A DNA stretch of 64,000 bases from Bradyrhizobium prioriisuperbiae (GCF_032397745.1 NZ_CP135921.1:1674001-1738000); one strand, 5' to 3'. Positions 35,019 through 44,112 are shown, counted from the first letter of the stretch. The notes: a model not told the origin generated them from the sequence alone. Translations and numbers: made by a program.

Positions 35019-37399
35019 GCCGCCGGCCTTTCCGCGTCGCGCGCCGCCAGGATCGCCGCAACCACGCGGCGCGGCGAGATCGGCGAGTGCAGCAACTCGA
35101 CACCGAGCGGGCGCAGCGCATCGTTAACCGCGTTGGCGATTGCCGCCGGCGGAGCGATGGCACCACCTTCACCAATGCCCTTGACGCCAAACTCAGTATA
35201 AGGCGACGGCGTTTCCATGTGATCGAGCCGCGGCTCCGGCACCTCGGTCGGACCCGGCAGGAGATAGTCGGCCAGCGTCGTTGCCAGCGGCTGACCGGCG
35301 GCGTCGAACGGCATCTCTTCATAAAGCGCTGTGCCGATGCCCTGGGCGAGACCACCAAAGATCTGGCCGTCGACAATCATCGGATTGACCAGCACGCCGC
35401 CGTCTTCGACGATGACATAGTCGAGGATCTCGACATCGCCGAGATCGGGGGCGACGGCCACAATGACCGCATGCGCGGCATAACTGAAGGTGCCGGAATC
35501 ACGCTGCGGCTTGTAACCGCTCGTCGTCTCGAGTCCGGCCGGATCAACATCGGACGGCAGATCCTGCGGCCGGCGATACCAGGTGTGCGCAATCTCGGTG
35601 AGGCTGACGCTGCCGCTGCGTCCCTTGACCAGGCCATCGGCGAGAACAACATCGGCGGCGTTGAGCTGCAGCAGTTTCGCGCCGATCTTTTTGGCGCGCT
35701 CGCCAAGCTCGCGGCAAGCACTTGCCACCGCGCCACCGGCCATCACCATCGAGCGCGAGCCCCAGGTGCCGGTGGAATATGGCGTCATCGCGGTGTCGCC
35801 ATGCACCACGCGCACCTTGGCCGCATCGACGCCAAGCATCTCATGGGCCACCTGCGCCAGCGTCGTCTCCATACCCTGGCCATGGGAGTGCACGCCGACC
35901 CGCAACTCCAGGCCACCATCCGGCGTCAGCCGCGCGCCGGCCTGCTCATGCCCCGGCACCATCGGGATGCCCCAGCCGGCATAAACCGACGTGCCGTGCG
36001 CCGCCTGCTCGCAATAGATCGACATCCCGACCCCGATCAGTCGCCCATCGGATTCGCCCTTGCGCTGGCGTGCACGCACGCCGGCGATATCGATCGCGGT
36101 CAGCGCGCGGCGCATCGCTTCGGGATAATCGCCGCTGTCGAAATGCTTTTTGGTGATGTTGTCGAACGGCATCTGCTCTGGGCGCACCAGATTGCGGAGC
36201 CGCACCTCGCCGGGCTCGAGGCCAGCTTCAGCCGCGACCGCATCGAGCATGATCTCCAGCGCAAAACACACGCCGGTGCGCGCCACCCCACGATATGGCA
36301 GGATCGGGCATTTGTTGGTGGCGACGGAGAAGGTCCGGCAGCGATAAGCCGGCATCTGATAGGGGCCCGGCAGAATGCTGGCGACTTGCGCGGCCTCGAG
36401 GCACGCGGAAAACGGATAAGACGAGTAGGCGCCGGAATCCACGGTCGCCTCGCAGTCGATGCCGCGCAGGGTGCCGTCCCGATCGGCATACACCGTGATC
36501 TTGTAGTGATGCTCCCGGCAATTGGCGCTGGCGACCAGATGCTCGCGGCGATCTTCGGTCCAGCGCACCGGATGCCCCCGCTGCAGGGTGAGCCAGGACA
36601 GGCAGACTTCTTCCGGCAGCAGAATGCCCTTGTGGCCGAAGCCGCCGCCGACATCGGGCGAGACGATGCGGATTTGCCCTTGCTCCATGCCAAGGCAATC
36701 GCTGAGGCCGTTGCGCACGATGTGCGGCATCTGGCTGCCGGTATGGAGCGTCAGCTGGTCAAGGCGATGATCGAAGCTCGCCACCACGCCGCGGCCTTCC
36801 AACGGCGCCATGCATTGCCGTGCGGTGGAAATCTCTCGCGTCACTTTGATCGGCGCGTCCAGCGCCGGCGTCAGGTCCACCTCGAAATTAGTCTCGAGAA
36901 AAACATTGTCGCCCCAGTGCTCGTGCACCAAGGCCGCGCCCAGCTCACGCGCTTTCAGCATGTCATAAACCGCGGGCAACTCTTCGAGATCGAGCGTCAC
37001 GCTGGCTGCGATGTCTTCCGCTTCCGCGCGCGTCGGCGCCACGCACATGGCCACGAGTTCGCCGACTTGGCGCACCTTGTCTGTGGCCAGCACCGGCTGC
37101 TCGGACACCTTGAAGCCCGGCAATCCCGATACGGCGCGGATCGGCTTGATGCCGGTGAGATCGGCCGCGGTGAACACCGAGCCGCGATAACGCTCCGGCA
37201 CGTGAATGCCACGAATGCGCGCATGCGCCAGCGGGCTGCGCACAAAGGCGACATCCTGCAGACCGGCGAGGCGGATGTCGGCGACGAACTGGCCACGCCC
37301 GCGCATCAGCCGATCGTCCTCCTTGCGCGGCAGCCGCGCACCGACGCCCTGCCCGGCGCTAGCATCCGAGGCAGGCTCTTGCGCGTTGCGCAGCATCAT
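35015..37399 (-). CDS. Molybdenum-hydroxylase large subunit (CoxL-like, not form I CODH)
   Basis: 794 residues with the aldehyde-oxidase a/b hammerhead and molybdopterin-binding domains: GGGFGHKG, EDRREHLVASANCREH, and the catalytic Glu in GIGEGGAIAPPAAIANAVNDAL. The active-site loop reads PYRGVARTG, like the A-Y-R-G-A-G-R of form II/other hydroxylases, not the A-Y-R-C-S-F-R loop of true CO dehydrogenase with its Cu-bound cysteine. The substrate is therefore likely an N-heterocycle, aldehyde or similar compound. ATG 37399 is used; TTG 37417 is an alternative. First gene of its operon. Confidence 0.88.
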   Translation of the reverse strand: MMLRNAQEPASDASAGQGVGARLPRKEDDRLMRGRGQFVADIRLAGLQDVAFVRSPLAHARIRGIHVPERYRGSVFTAADLTGIKPIRAVSGLPGFKVSEQPVLATDKVRQVGELVAMCVAPTRAEAEDIAASVTLDLEELPAVYDMLKARELGAALVHEHWGDNVFLETNFEVDLTPALDAPIKVTREISTARQCMAPLEGRGVVASFDHRLDQLTLHTGSQMPHIVRNGLSDCLGMEQGQIRIVSPDVGGGFGHKGILLPEEVCLSWLTLQRGHPVRWTEDRREHLVASANCREHHYKITVYADRDGTLRGIDCEATVDSGAYSSYPFSACLEAAQVASILPGPYQMPAYRCRTFSVATNKCPILPYRGVARTGVCFALEIMLDAVAAEAGLEPGEVRLRNLVRPEQMPFDNITKKHFDSGDYPEAMRRALTAIDIAGVRARQRKGESDGRLIGVGMSIYCEQAAHGTSVYAGWGIPMVPGHEQAGARLTPDGGLELRVGVHSHGQGMETTLAQVAHEMLGVDAAKVRVVHGDTAMTPYSTGTWGSRSMVMAGGAVASACRELGERAKKIGAKLLQLNAADVVLADGLVKGRSGSVSLTEIAHTWYRRPQDLPSDVDPAGLETTSGYKPQRDSGTFSYAAHAVIVAVAPDLGDVEILDYVIVEDGGVLVNPMIVDGQIFGGLAQGIGTALYEEMPFDAAGQPLATTLADYLLPGPTEVPEPRLDHMETPSPYTEFGVKGIGEGGAIAPPAAIANAVNDALRPLGVELLHSPISPRRVVAAILAARDAERPAA

Positions 37400-37455
37400 C
37401 ACATCACCGCCGTCCAAGCTGACCCCCTATCCCCTCATGGCGAGCAGACGTGTGG

Positions 37456-38733
37456 TTATGCGGCCACCGCTTGCGGCAGGATCGAGGCCACCGCGTCGTA
37501 GCGAGTGCCAGCGCGCAGGCAGAACGCCGGCTGCAGCAACCGTTCGGCAGTCACTTCGGTGTTCTCGTTATCACGCAGGATGAAACGCCCCTGCTTTTCG
37601 CTGAGCACGCTGACGTCGGCCTCCATGCCGACCTTGAGTGCGCCAATGGTGTCGGAAAGGCCGAGCATCTGCGCCGGATGCGAGGTCACCATGGGCACCA
37701 CCTGTTCCAGCGTCAGCCCCAGCGCCATCATCGAGCTCATCGCCTGCACCAGGCTGAACTTGGCCTGGCCCGCGAACGGATGGTTCTCGTCGTCCTCGTG
37801 CTCGTCGGGCGTGCCGGCGGGCTGCGGCACGTGAGTGTTGTAGCCATGGATATCGGCGCCGAGCGTCGTCGGCACGATGCCCGCAGCAATCGCCTTCTTC
37901 GCCAGCCGGTAGGAGAAGTGGCTGCCGTGGCCGACATCGACCCGCAGGCCGCGATCGAGCGCGGCACGGATCACCGGATGCACCTCGCCCTCGCGATTGA
38001 CGAAGCCGCCGGGATGGCGCGTGAACGGGTGCGCAAGGATATCGCCGGGGCGCAGCAGCGGAATGACGCGATCGAGGATGGTGTCGACGTCCTCGCCGTT
38101 GTTACCGCTTTCCGGCAGGCCCCAAAGCTGGCCAAAATGCACATAAACCGGCAGGTCGGAGCGGCGGCCGATTTCGGCAGCCATCTCCATCACCCGGATG
38201 CCCCAGCGCGCGAAACCGCCGATCTCCGCATGCGCCTTGATGCCGCGCACCAGATCGAGATTGGCCGTGGCGGACTTTACCGTGGCGTCGACGTCGACGC
38301 CGTCGGGACTATAAAGCTTCGGATAGAAATGTCCTTCCAGCCCGCCGACCAGATAGGCGGAGAGAAATGCGTAGACCCGAGATTTCGCGGGCTCCGCAAT
38401 GAAATGCCGGAAACCCGGCAGCGTCATGCAGGACGCACCGCCCTGATCGACCAGCGTGGTGACGCCGGACTGCACACCCACCATATCCGGCGCCATGCCG
38501 AAGCGGCCGGTGACATAATGATAGACGTGGCCGTGCGTGTCGATCAGCCCCGGCAGCACCAGCTGGTCGGTGACATCGATGACTTCTTTCGCGCTGGTCG
38601 GCAGGATATCCGCCTGCACTGCGGCGATCCGCCCATTGCGCACGGCGACATCCCTGATGCCGTCGATGCCCGAGGCCGGACAAATCACGCGGCCGCCGCG
38701 CAGCAGCAGGTCGAACGTGGGGCTGATAGACAT
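37456..38733 (-). CDS. Amidohydrolase/dihydroorotase-superfamily metallohydrolase
   Basis: 425 residues. Metal-ligand positions are visible: VLPGLIDTHGHVYHY (H-x-H), YVHFG, ILAHPF and DVGHGSHFSY; C-terminal composite beta domain IGALKVGMEADVSVL. It resembles the AHS/deacetylase-type metallo-dependent hydrolases that open cyclic amides or deacetylate. With the hydroxylase downstream and the Liv transporter it would suit ring opening of a hydroxylated N-heterocycle. Start MSISPTFDLLLRG at ATG 38733; the longer frame to 38847 covers an operator region. It is divergent from a marR gene. Confidence 0.82.
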   Translation of the reverse strand: MSISPTFDLLLRGGRVICPASGIDGIRDVAVRNGRIAAVQADILPTSAKEVIDVTDQLVLPGLIDTHGHVYHYVTGRFGMAPDMVGVQSGVTTLVDQGGASCMTLPGFRHFIAEPAKSRVYAFLSAYLVGGLEGHFYPKLYSPDGVDVDATVKSATANLDLVRGIKAHAEIGGFARWGIRVMEMAAEIGRRSDLPVYVHFGQLWGLPESGNNGEDVDTILDRVIPLLRPGDILAHPFTRHPGGFVNREGEVHPVIRAALDRGLRVDVGHGSHFSYRLAKKAIAAGIVPTTLGADIHGYNTHVPQPAGTPDEHEDDENHPFAGQAKFSLVQAMSSMMALGLTLEQVVPMVTSHPAQMLGLSDTIGALKVGMEADVSVLSEKQGRFILRDNENTEVTAERLLQPAFCLRAGTRYDAVASILPQAVAA

Positions 38734-38797
38734 GATCGGTCTCCTTCTCTCCGTCTCGTCATCCGGGCGGCGACCGCTTCCATCGGCACCGCCGAGA

Positions 38798-38855
38798 TAC
38801 GAAGCATACTTCGCATTCGGTGAAAGCAAAGCGGTATTACGAAGCATGCTTCGTA
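38798..38855. promoter_or_regulatory. Tandem MarR-type operators between amidohydrolase and marR genes
   Basis: The perfect 18-bp palindrome TACGAAGCATGCTTCGTA (38838-38855) and an imperfect copy at 38798-38815 (16 of 18 matches) are spaced exactly 40 bp apart, inside a longer direct repeat that includes the following GAAAGCAA/AAAAGCAA. They sit in the divergent promoter region and fit binding of two MarR dimers on one helix face. Confidence 0.75.
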
Positions 38856-38941
38856 TTTGCTAAAAGCAAGGAGCGTGCCATAAAGCGAATGCCGCGGTGC
38901 ACACGAATCGCGCGCAGACAGTGTCCGGGCAGCGGGAGCAG

Positions 38942-39439
38942 ATGGTGCGGAAGACCAACACGCGTCGGGATCAGACTCAACATCCGGCCTGGCCGCTCGA
39001 GCAGCGGCCGGGCTTCCTGATCCGGCGCCTGCATCAGATTCATGTGGCGCTGTTTCAGGACGCCTGCAGCAAATATGAGGTGACGCCGCTGCAATACAGC
39101 CTGCTGTCGGCATTGGCGCAGCGCGGAACCGCCGACCAGACCACGCTGGCCGCCGATATCGCGCTCGATCGCACCACAACGACTGGCGCGCTGAAGCGGC
39201 TGGCGGCCCGACATCTGGTCGAGCGCGCAGTGAATCATGAAGATCGGCGCGCGCGCGCCTGCCGGCTGACACCTGCAGGTACCGCATTGCTCGCAAAAAT
39301 CGAAACGCCGGCCCGCGACGCGCATCGCGCGACAATCGCGGGCCTGAGCAAGGCCGACCAGACCCGGCTCATCGCCTTGATGCAGCGAATTGTCGCTGAC
39401 GATGCCGGCCGCACCAGCGCCAACGACGCGATTGAATAA
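38942..39439 (+). CDS. MarR-family transcriptional regulator
   Basis: 165 residues from ATG 38942, which has GGGAG 4 bases upstream (GTG 38897 is an alternative). The winged helix LQYSLLSALAQRGTADQTTLAADIALDRTTTTGALKRLAARHLVERAVNHEDRRARACRLTPAG is standard MarR, including the D-R-R wing. Two operators lie upstream, so it probably represses itself and the divergent amidohydrolase and hydroxylase genes until a ring compound is bound. Confidence 0.88.
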   Translation: MVRKTNTRRDQTQHPAWPLEQRPGFLIRRLHQIHVALFQDACSKYEVTPLQYSLLSALAQRGTADQTTLAADIALDRTTTTGALKRLAARHLVERAVNHEDRRARACRLTPAGTALLAKIETPARDAHRATIAGLSKADQTRLIALMQRIVADDAGRTSANDAIE

Positions 39440-39503
39440 GGACACTCACCCTCGCGCAGCGATGAGAACTTAGGCAACGTGCCTCAGATCAAGCAGCGCG
39501 CCC

Positions 39504-40502
39504 TCACAGCTCCATCTTCATCGGCTCCGGGAAATAGCGGAAGCCGTCGCCCTGCTTGGCGATATGGCCGATGCCGGGCCAGGCGAAATGGTAGGCCAGC
39601 ACGGGGGTGCGATTGGTCGCGAGTGTGGTGAGCATCTTCACCCGCGACTGCGCCGACTGCTTGGGATCGGTGTCGTAGGCGAATTCGGTCAGCGGCTTTT
39701 CCAGCAGCAGCACCGGGTGATGGGTCAAATCGGCGATGTAGCAGAGCTGCTCCTTGCCGGATGAGATCATGAAGATGGTGTGGCCGACGGTGTGCCCCGG
39801 CGCCGCCATCGCCTGGATGCCGGGCAGAAATTCCTGGCCGTCCTTGATGAACACCATGCGGTCGCGGTTGGGCGTGAGATTCTTCTGCGCGTGATCGAGA
39901 AACGCCTTCAGCGACGGCGCCACCTTGGCCGGATCTGTCCAATACTCATAGTCGGCCTGGGTGATGTAGTACTGCGCATTGGGGAAGTTGCGCGTGTCGG
40001 TTTCCGACATGCAGCCGCCGCAGTGATCGATGTGGGCATGGCTCATCACCACCGCATCGATGTCGCCGGGGTCGATGCCCGACGCCTTCAGGTTGGCCAC
40101 CAGCTTGCCGGTGGTCGACCCGAACAGCGTCGAGGTGCCCATGCCGGTGTCGAACAGCACCATCTTGTCACCGGTGTTGAGCACCAGGATGTTCTGCTCC
40201 AGCACCGCGTTGGACACCGGCAGAAAATTGTCGGTCAGTTGCTTGTCCATCTCGGCCGGCGTCAGGCCAGCGAAACTCGCATGGGGATCGCCGAGCGGCA
40301 GCGTGCCGTCGGAAATGATGGTGGCCTCGGCGTCGCCGAGCTTGAAGCGATAATAATACGGCGCCGGCTTGTTGATCCTGGCCGCCTTGGCCAGCGCGTC
40401 AGGCGAACCGGACAGCGCCAGCGCACTGAGCGATGCGGCGCCGCCGAGCATCAGGTTGCGGCGGGAGAGAGAAGCGAAGTTGGAAATCGGATGGTCGGTC
40501 AT
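39504..40502 (-). CDS. Tat-exported metallo-beta-lactamase-fold hydrolase
   Basis: 332 residues. The twin-arginine motif SRRNLM (13-18) followed by a hydrophobic stretch and ALA predicts Tat export to the periplasm. The metal site MSHAHIDHCGG (H-x-H-x-D-H), AAPGHTVGHT and CYIADLTHHP are those of the MBL-fold family; the general length and IISDGTLPLGD start resemble Ahl-like and alkylsulfatase-related lactone/ester hydrolases. Substrate unknown. ATG 40502 is the start. Confidence 0.85.
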   Translation of the reverse strand: MTDHPISNFASLSRRNLMLGGAASLSALALSGSPDALAKAARINKPAPYYYRFKLGDAEATIISDGTLPLGDPHASFAGLTPAEMDKQLTDNFLPVSNAVLEQNILVLNTGDKMVLFDTGMGTSTLFGSTTGKLVANLKASGIDPGDIDAVVMSHAHIDHCGGCMSETDTRNFPNAQYYITQADYEYWTDPAKVAPSLKAFLDHAQKNLTPNRDRMVFIKDGQEFLPGIQAMAAPGHTVGHTIFMISSGKEQLCYIADLTHHPVLLLEKPLTEFAYDTDPKQSAQSRVKMLTTLATNRTPVLAYHFAWPGIGHIAKQGDGFRYFPEPMKMEL

Positions 40503-40607
40503 GCGTTTCCCCTTGTTCTTCTTTGATCTGCCCGTTGTGGGCGAAAGGTAACTCCGTAAGCGCGATTTCGATCCCTGAATTCGATTGGACACTGATGCTG
40601 ACAGTTT

Positions 40608-40646
40608 GACGCAGCCCGGATGCCGCTGATCACACCGGGCTGCGTC
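40608..40646 (-). terminator. Putative hairpin downstream of SDR gene
   Basis: A perfect 12-bp stem (GACGCAGCCCGG and CCGGGCTGCGTC, loop 15 bases) lies 10 bp past the stop of the minus-strand SDR gene. There is no U-run on that strand, so it may be a rho-dependent or mRNA-stabilising hairpin rather than a classical terminator. Confidence 0.4.
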
Positions 40647-40655
40647 GGTTTTGAT

Positions 40656-41411
40656 TTAAATCGTACGGCCGCCGTCGACCGGCAGCACCACGCCGGTCAG
40701 GAATTCAGCGTCGTCGCTGCCGAGATAGATGCAGGCATTGGCGATGTCGGATGGTTTTGACATCCGCCCCAGCGGAATCGTGGAAACGAACTTGGCGCGG
40801 TTCTCCGGTGTATCCGGCACGCCCATGAAGGATTCCAGCAGCGCCGTGGCGCCGATCACCGGCGCGATGCAGTTGACGCGGATGCCGTCGGGCGCGAGAT
40901 CCAGCGCCATCGATTTCGACAGCAGGTTCACCGCACCCTTGGTGGCGTTGTACCAGGTCAGCCCCGGGCGCGGCCGCACGCCGGCGGTTGAGCCGATATT
41001 GATGATGCGGCCGGATTTCTGCTGGCGCATCACCGGCACCACCGCATTGGTCATCAAAAAAATCGACTTCACATTGATGGCGAAGACCTTGTCGAATTCT
41101 TCTTCGGTGACGTCCAGCAGCGGCTTGTTGCGAAAGGTCCAGCCGGCATTGTTGACCACGATGTCGAGCTTGCCGAAATTGTCGACCGCCGCCTTCACGG
41201 CTTTTTCGATGTCGGCTTTCTTGGTCACGTCGCCGGCCACAGCGATCGCGGTCTTGCCGGCCTCAGCCGCAATTTTCGCCGCACCCTCGCCGTTGAGATC
41301 GAGGATCACGACACTGGCGCCTTCGCGCACATAGGAGAGCACGATCTCCGCGCCGAAGCCTGATGCACCGCCGGTGACGAGAGCGGATTTTCCCTGAAGT
41401 CGCATAGTCAT
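40656..41411 (-). CDS. Short-chain dehydrogenase/reductase (classical SDR)
   Basis: 251 residues. Cofactor motif TGGASGFGAEI, NNAG, catalytic Ser in NIGSTAG and Y-x3-K in YNATK; C-terminal FLTGVVLPVDGGRTI. LDLNGE after strand beta2 suggests NAD preference (Asp). It resembles SDRs that act on 3-hydroxyacyl or cyclic alcohol substrates (FabG-like). ATG 41411 and 41405 are both possible. The gene may be co-transcribed with the aldehyde dehydrogenase upstream. Confidence 0.88.
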   Translation of the reverse strand: MTMRLQGKSALVTGGASGFGAEIVLSYVREGASVVILDLNGEGAAKIAAEAGKTAIAVAGDVTKKADIEKAVKAAVDNFGKLDIVVNNAGWTFRNKPLLDVTEEEFDKVFAINVKSIFLMTNAVVPVMRQQKSGRIINIGSTAGVRPRPGLTWYNATKGAVNLLSKSMALDLAPDGIRVNCIAPVIGATALLESFMGVPDTPENRAKFVSTIPLGRMSKPSDIANACIYLGSDDAEFLTGVVLPVDGGRTI

Positions 41412-41445
41412 CTATCCTTGTTGTTGTTCGAAAGTTCTTTTGTTT

Positions 41446-41532
41446 GTCATCGCCGGGCTTGTCCCGGCGATCCCGATAAGGAAGGCACTGCGTCCCTGAG
41501 AGGGGCCACCGGGACAAGCCCGGTGGCGACAA
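41446..41532. repeat. Palindromic element, family C
   Basis: GTCATCGCCGGGCTTGTCCC at one end and GGGACAAGCCCGGTGGCGAC at the other form long inverted arms around a CACTGCGTCCCTGAG centre. A close relative lies at 43982-44066. Confidence 0.7.
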
Positions 41533-41542
41533 GGAAAAAATA

Positions 41543-43006
41543 TCAGCCGTGCTTGACCACGAGGGTCTTCATGGCGGCGAATTCGTACAGCGCCTCAAAG
41601 CCCTTTTCGCGGCCGTGGCCGGATTTCTTCATGCCGCCGAACGGCAGTTCGATGCCGCCGCCGGCGCCGTAGCCGTTGACGAACATCTGGCCGACGCGGA
41701 CTTTCCGCGCCACGCGCAAGGCGCGGGAGCCGTCTTTCGACCAGACGCCGGCGACCAGGCCGAATTGGGTGCTGTTGGCCAGCCTGATCGCGTCCGCCTC
41801 GTCGTCGAACGGCATGGCGGCGAGCACCGGGCCGAACACTTCGTCCTGCGCCAGCTCCGACTTGGGATCGACCTGGGTGTAAAGCGCCGGGGCGACATAG
41901 AAGCCTTCGCTCGGCGCATCCTTCGCCACCTTGCCGCGGGCGAAGATGCTGGCGCCGGCAGCCTCCGCCCGCGCCAGCATTTTTTCGATGCGCGCTTTCT
42001 GCCCGGCGCTGATCACCGGGCCCAGATCGAGATCCATCTCCGGCGTGCCGGCGGTGAGTTTTTCGAACCGCAGTTTCAGGTCCGCCAAAAAGCGATCCCA
42101 GATCGGCCGTTCGATCAGCACGCGGGAGCCGGCCGAGCAGGTTTGCCCTGCGTTCTGGATGATGGCCGCCGCCACAGTGGTCACCGCCGCGTCGAGATCC
42201 GCGTCCGCAAACACGATCTGCGGCGACTTGCCGCCGAGTTCGAGGGTGCAGCCGATGTGGTTCCTCGCCGCCGCGGTCTGCACCAGAACCCCCACCTCGG
42301 GGCTGCCGGTGAAGGTGAGAAAATCCAGGCCGGGATGCGCAGACAGCGCCGCGCCGGCTTCTTCGCCGAGACCCGGCACGATGTTGAGCGCGCCCTCGGG
42401 GAAGCCGGCTTCCGCGGCCAACTCAGCCACGCGCAGCACCACCAGGCAGGCTTCCTCCGCGGGCTTGATCACGCAGGCATTGCCCATGGCGAGGGCCGCA
42501 GCCGCGGTGCGGCCGAAAATCTGGCCGGGATAATTCCAGGGGATGATGATGCCGACTACGCCCAGCGGCTCGTACAACGTGGAGACGAGATACCCGTCCA
42601 GGAACGGAATGGTGTCGCCATGCACTTTATCCGCGGCGCCGCCATAGAATTCGAAATAACGCGCCAGCGCAACCGCATCCGCGCGGGCCTGCTTCATCGG
42701 CTTGCCGGTGTCGGTGGCTTCCAGCAGCGTCAGTTCATCGGCATGATCCTCGATCAGCCGCGACAGTTTGGTCAGCAGCCGGCCGCGCTCGGTCGCGGTC
42801 AACCGGCCCCAGGCCCCCTCCTCCAGCGCATGGCGCGCGGCTTTCACGGCGCGGTCGATATCGGCGGCATCGCCGGCCGCGATCGAGGTGAACACCTGGC
42901 CGGTGGCCGGCGCCAGCATCGCCACGGTCTTGCCGGCCTGGGCGGGCTGCCACGTGTTGTTGATGAAAACGCCCTTGGCGGGCGGCAGCTTGAGGGGGAT
43001 GGTCAT
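41543..43006 (-). CDS. NAD(P)-dependent aldehyde dehydrogenase
   Basis: 487 residues of the ALDH superfamily. Catalytic Glu in CTLELGGKSPQ and catalytic Cys in QNAGQTCSAGSRV are present; cofactor region IIPWNYPG, FTGSPEVG. The block GGAADKVHGDTIPFLDGYLVSTLYEPLGVVG and VNGYGAGGGIELPFGG resemble PuuC/betaine-type ALDHs. The substrate could be a semialdehyde or aromatic aldehyde. Start MTIPLKLPPAKG at ATG 43006 with AGGA 6 bases upstream; the longer frame to 43246 is rejected. Confidence 0.9.
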   Translation of the reverse strand: MTIPLKLPPAKGVFINNTWQPAQAGKTVAMLAPATGQVFTSIAAGDAADIDRAVKAARHALEEGAWGRLTATERGRLLTKLSRLIEDHADELTLLEATDTGKPMKQARADAVALARYFEFYGGAADKVHGDTIPFLDGYLVSTLYEPLGVVGIIIPWNYPGQIFGRTAAAALAMGNACVIKPAEEACLVVLRVAELAAEAGFPEGALNIVPGLGEEAGAALSAHPGLDFLTFTGSPEVGVLVQTAAARNHIGCTLELGGKSPQIVFADADLDAAVTTVAAAIIQNAGQTCSAGSRVLIERPIWDRFLADLKLRFEKLTAGTPEMDLDLGPVISAGQKARIEKMLARAEAAGASIFARGKVAKDAPSEGFYVAPALYTQVDPKSELAQDEVFGPVLAAMPFDDEADAIRLANSTQFGLVAGVWSKDGSRALRVARKVRVGQMFVNGYGAGGGIELPFGGMKKSGHGREKGFEALYEFAAMKTLVVKHG

Positions 43007-43249
43007 GAGAGATCCTGACGTCGATAGTTTGATGGCATTCTTGATTGAGGTCTGTTGGGCCTTGCGAACGGGCGCACGCGACACCGCGCGACGGACCCCG
43101 AACGACACTGCCAAAGGAAACACTACCGGAGTAGCCGGGTGATTTTCGGCCCTGCGCTGGTGGCTGTCAAACCGAGCGATGCAGGAACGCGAGGGCACCG
43201 GGACCATGGCTGGCGGGATTGCGGAGCTGGTGGACCACGCTGACACGTA

Positions 43250-43870
43250 TCAGTCACTTTTTGCAGTGCGGCAGCAGTCCTGCGACGCGGGAGAAAAATC
43301 ACGCGGCAACTCCCACGTGCCGCCGTCTTTCGGCATCGACCGCGCCAGTTGCTCCCGCCGCAGGCGGAAGCGCAGGCGGGCGCGGGCCATGTGCTGGCGA
43401 TCCCTGACCATGCGGCCGCGCTTGCCGATCCGCCAGTCGCCGCGGGAATCATCCGCGATGTCCAGCATCTGATCGCCCAGCGCCTGGGCGCCGAACGCGC
43501 GGGCGAACGCGTAAGGCATGGCGAAACCATGGTGATCGCGCCGCGCCCAGCGCAGCACCGTGGAATGTCGCGGCATTCCCGGCGCGCGGCAGATGCGCTG
43601 CAGCGGCCGCCCCGCCATCAGCGCCGCGCAGATCCGCGCGGCGAGCGCTTCGCTGTAACAGCTGGCCGCGCCCTTGCGCCGGGTGCTCGCGCGATAACGC
43701 GCGGCAAAGCCGTCGCGGTCCTGCGCCACCCAGGTGCGCACGGTGCGTTCGCCCGGCATGGTGGTGTCGCGGCAGATGACGCGCAGCGAGCAGCCCTGGG
43801 ACAGCTGCGCGCAGATGTCGTCCGCGAGGTCGCGGCTGTAGACGGGGCTGGTGCGGGTGACGGGCGTCAT
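43250..43870 (-). CDS. Terminase-small-subunit-like DNA-binding protein with duplicated HTH
   Basis: 206 residues. Two tandem homologous blocks are seen at about residues 11-65 and 73-125: each reads Y-S-x-x-L-A-x-x-I-C-A-x-L-x-x-G-x-x-L-x-x-I-C-R, then M-P, T-V, R-W. This arrangement is the phage terminase small subunit-type HTH found on many alphaproteobacterial chromosomes. The C-terminal third is Arg-rich. There is no large terminase or other phage gene near. Start ATG 43870 (MTPVTRTSPVYSRDL). Role unknown. Confidence 0.6.
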   Translation of the reverse strand: MTPVTRTSPVYSRDLADDICAQLSQGCSLRVICRDTTMPGERTVRTWVAQDRDGFAARYRASTRRKGAASCYSEALAARICAALMAGRPLQRICRAPGMPRHSTVLRWARRDHHGFAMPYAFARAFGAQALGDQMLDIADDSRGDWRIGKRGRMVRDRQHMARARLRFRLRREQLARSMPKDGGTWELPRDFSPASQDCCRTAKSD

Positions 43871-43981
43871 GCCCGGAGTGTTGGTGATTTGCGGGAACGG
43901 GACAACGCGTGGGGGGTGTGGGTTATGGGGGGAAGGTGGCGGGGAACGTGATGGGCGCACACGCGCCGTACCACCCACATT

Positions 43982-44066
43982 GTCATCACCGGGCTTGTCC
44001 CGGTGATCTCGCTTAGGGACGCAGTGCGTCCCTTATCGGGGTTGCCGGGACAAGCCCGGCAACGAC
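43982..44066. repeat. Palindromic element, family C
   Basis: GTCATCACCGGGCTTGTCCC and GGGACAAGCCCGGCAACGAC form the outer inverted arms, with GGGACGCAGTGCGTCCC as an inner hairpin. It matches 41446-41532 closely. Confidence 0.75.
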
Positions 44067-44112
44067 AAAAGAGAAGGATCACGACCGCGGCAGCGAAGCA
44101 AGACACGCCTCG

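Noticed and set aside
35015..37399. Naming the hydroxylase large subunit as CO dehydrogenase (CoxL).
   Set aside because: The active-site loop is PYRGVAR, not the AYRCSFR loop that carries the copper-binding cysteine in form I CO dehydrogenase.
35087..37501. An 804-codon open frame on the plus strand opposite the molybdenum hydroxylase large subunit.
   Set aside because: It is an antisense shadow caused by high GC content at third codon positions; the minus-strand protein has clear catalytic motifs.
41549..43018. A 489-codon plus-strand frame opposite the aldehyde dehydrogenase.
   Set aside because: Antisense shadow; the minus strand has the catalytic Glu and Cys motifs of aldehyde dehydrogenases.
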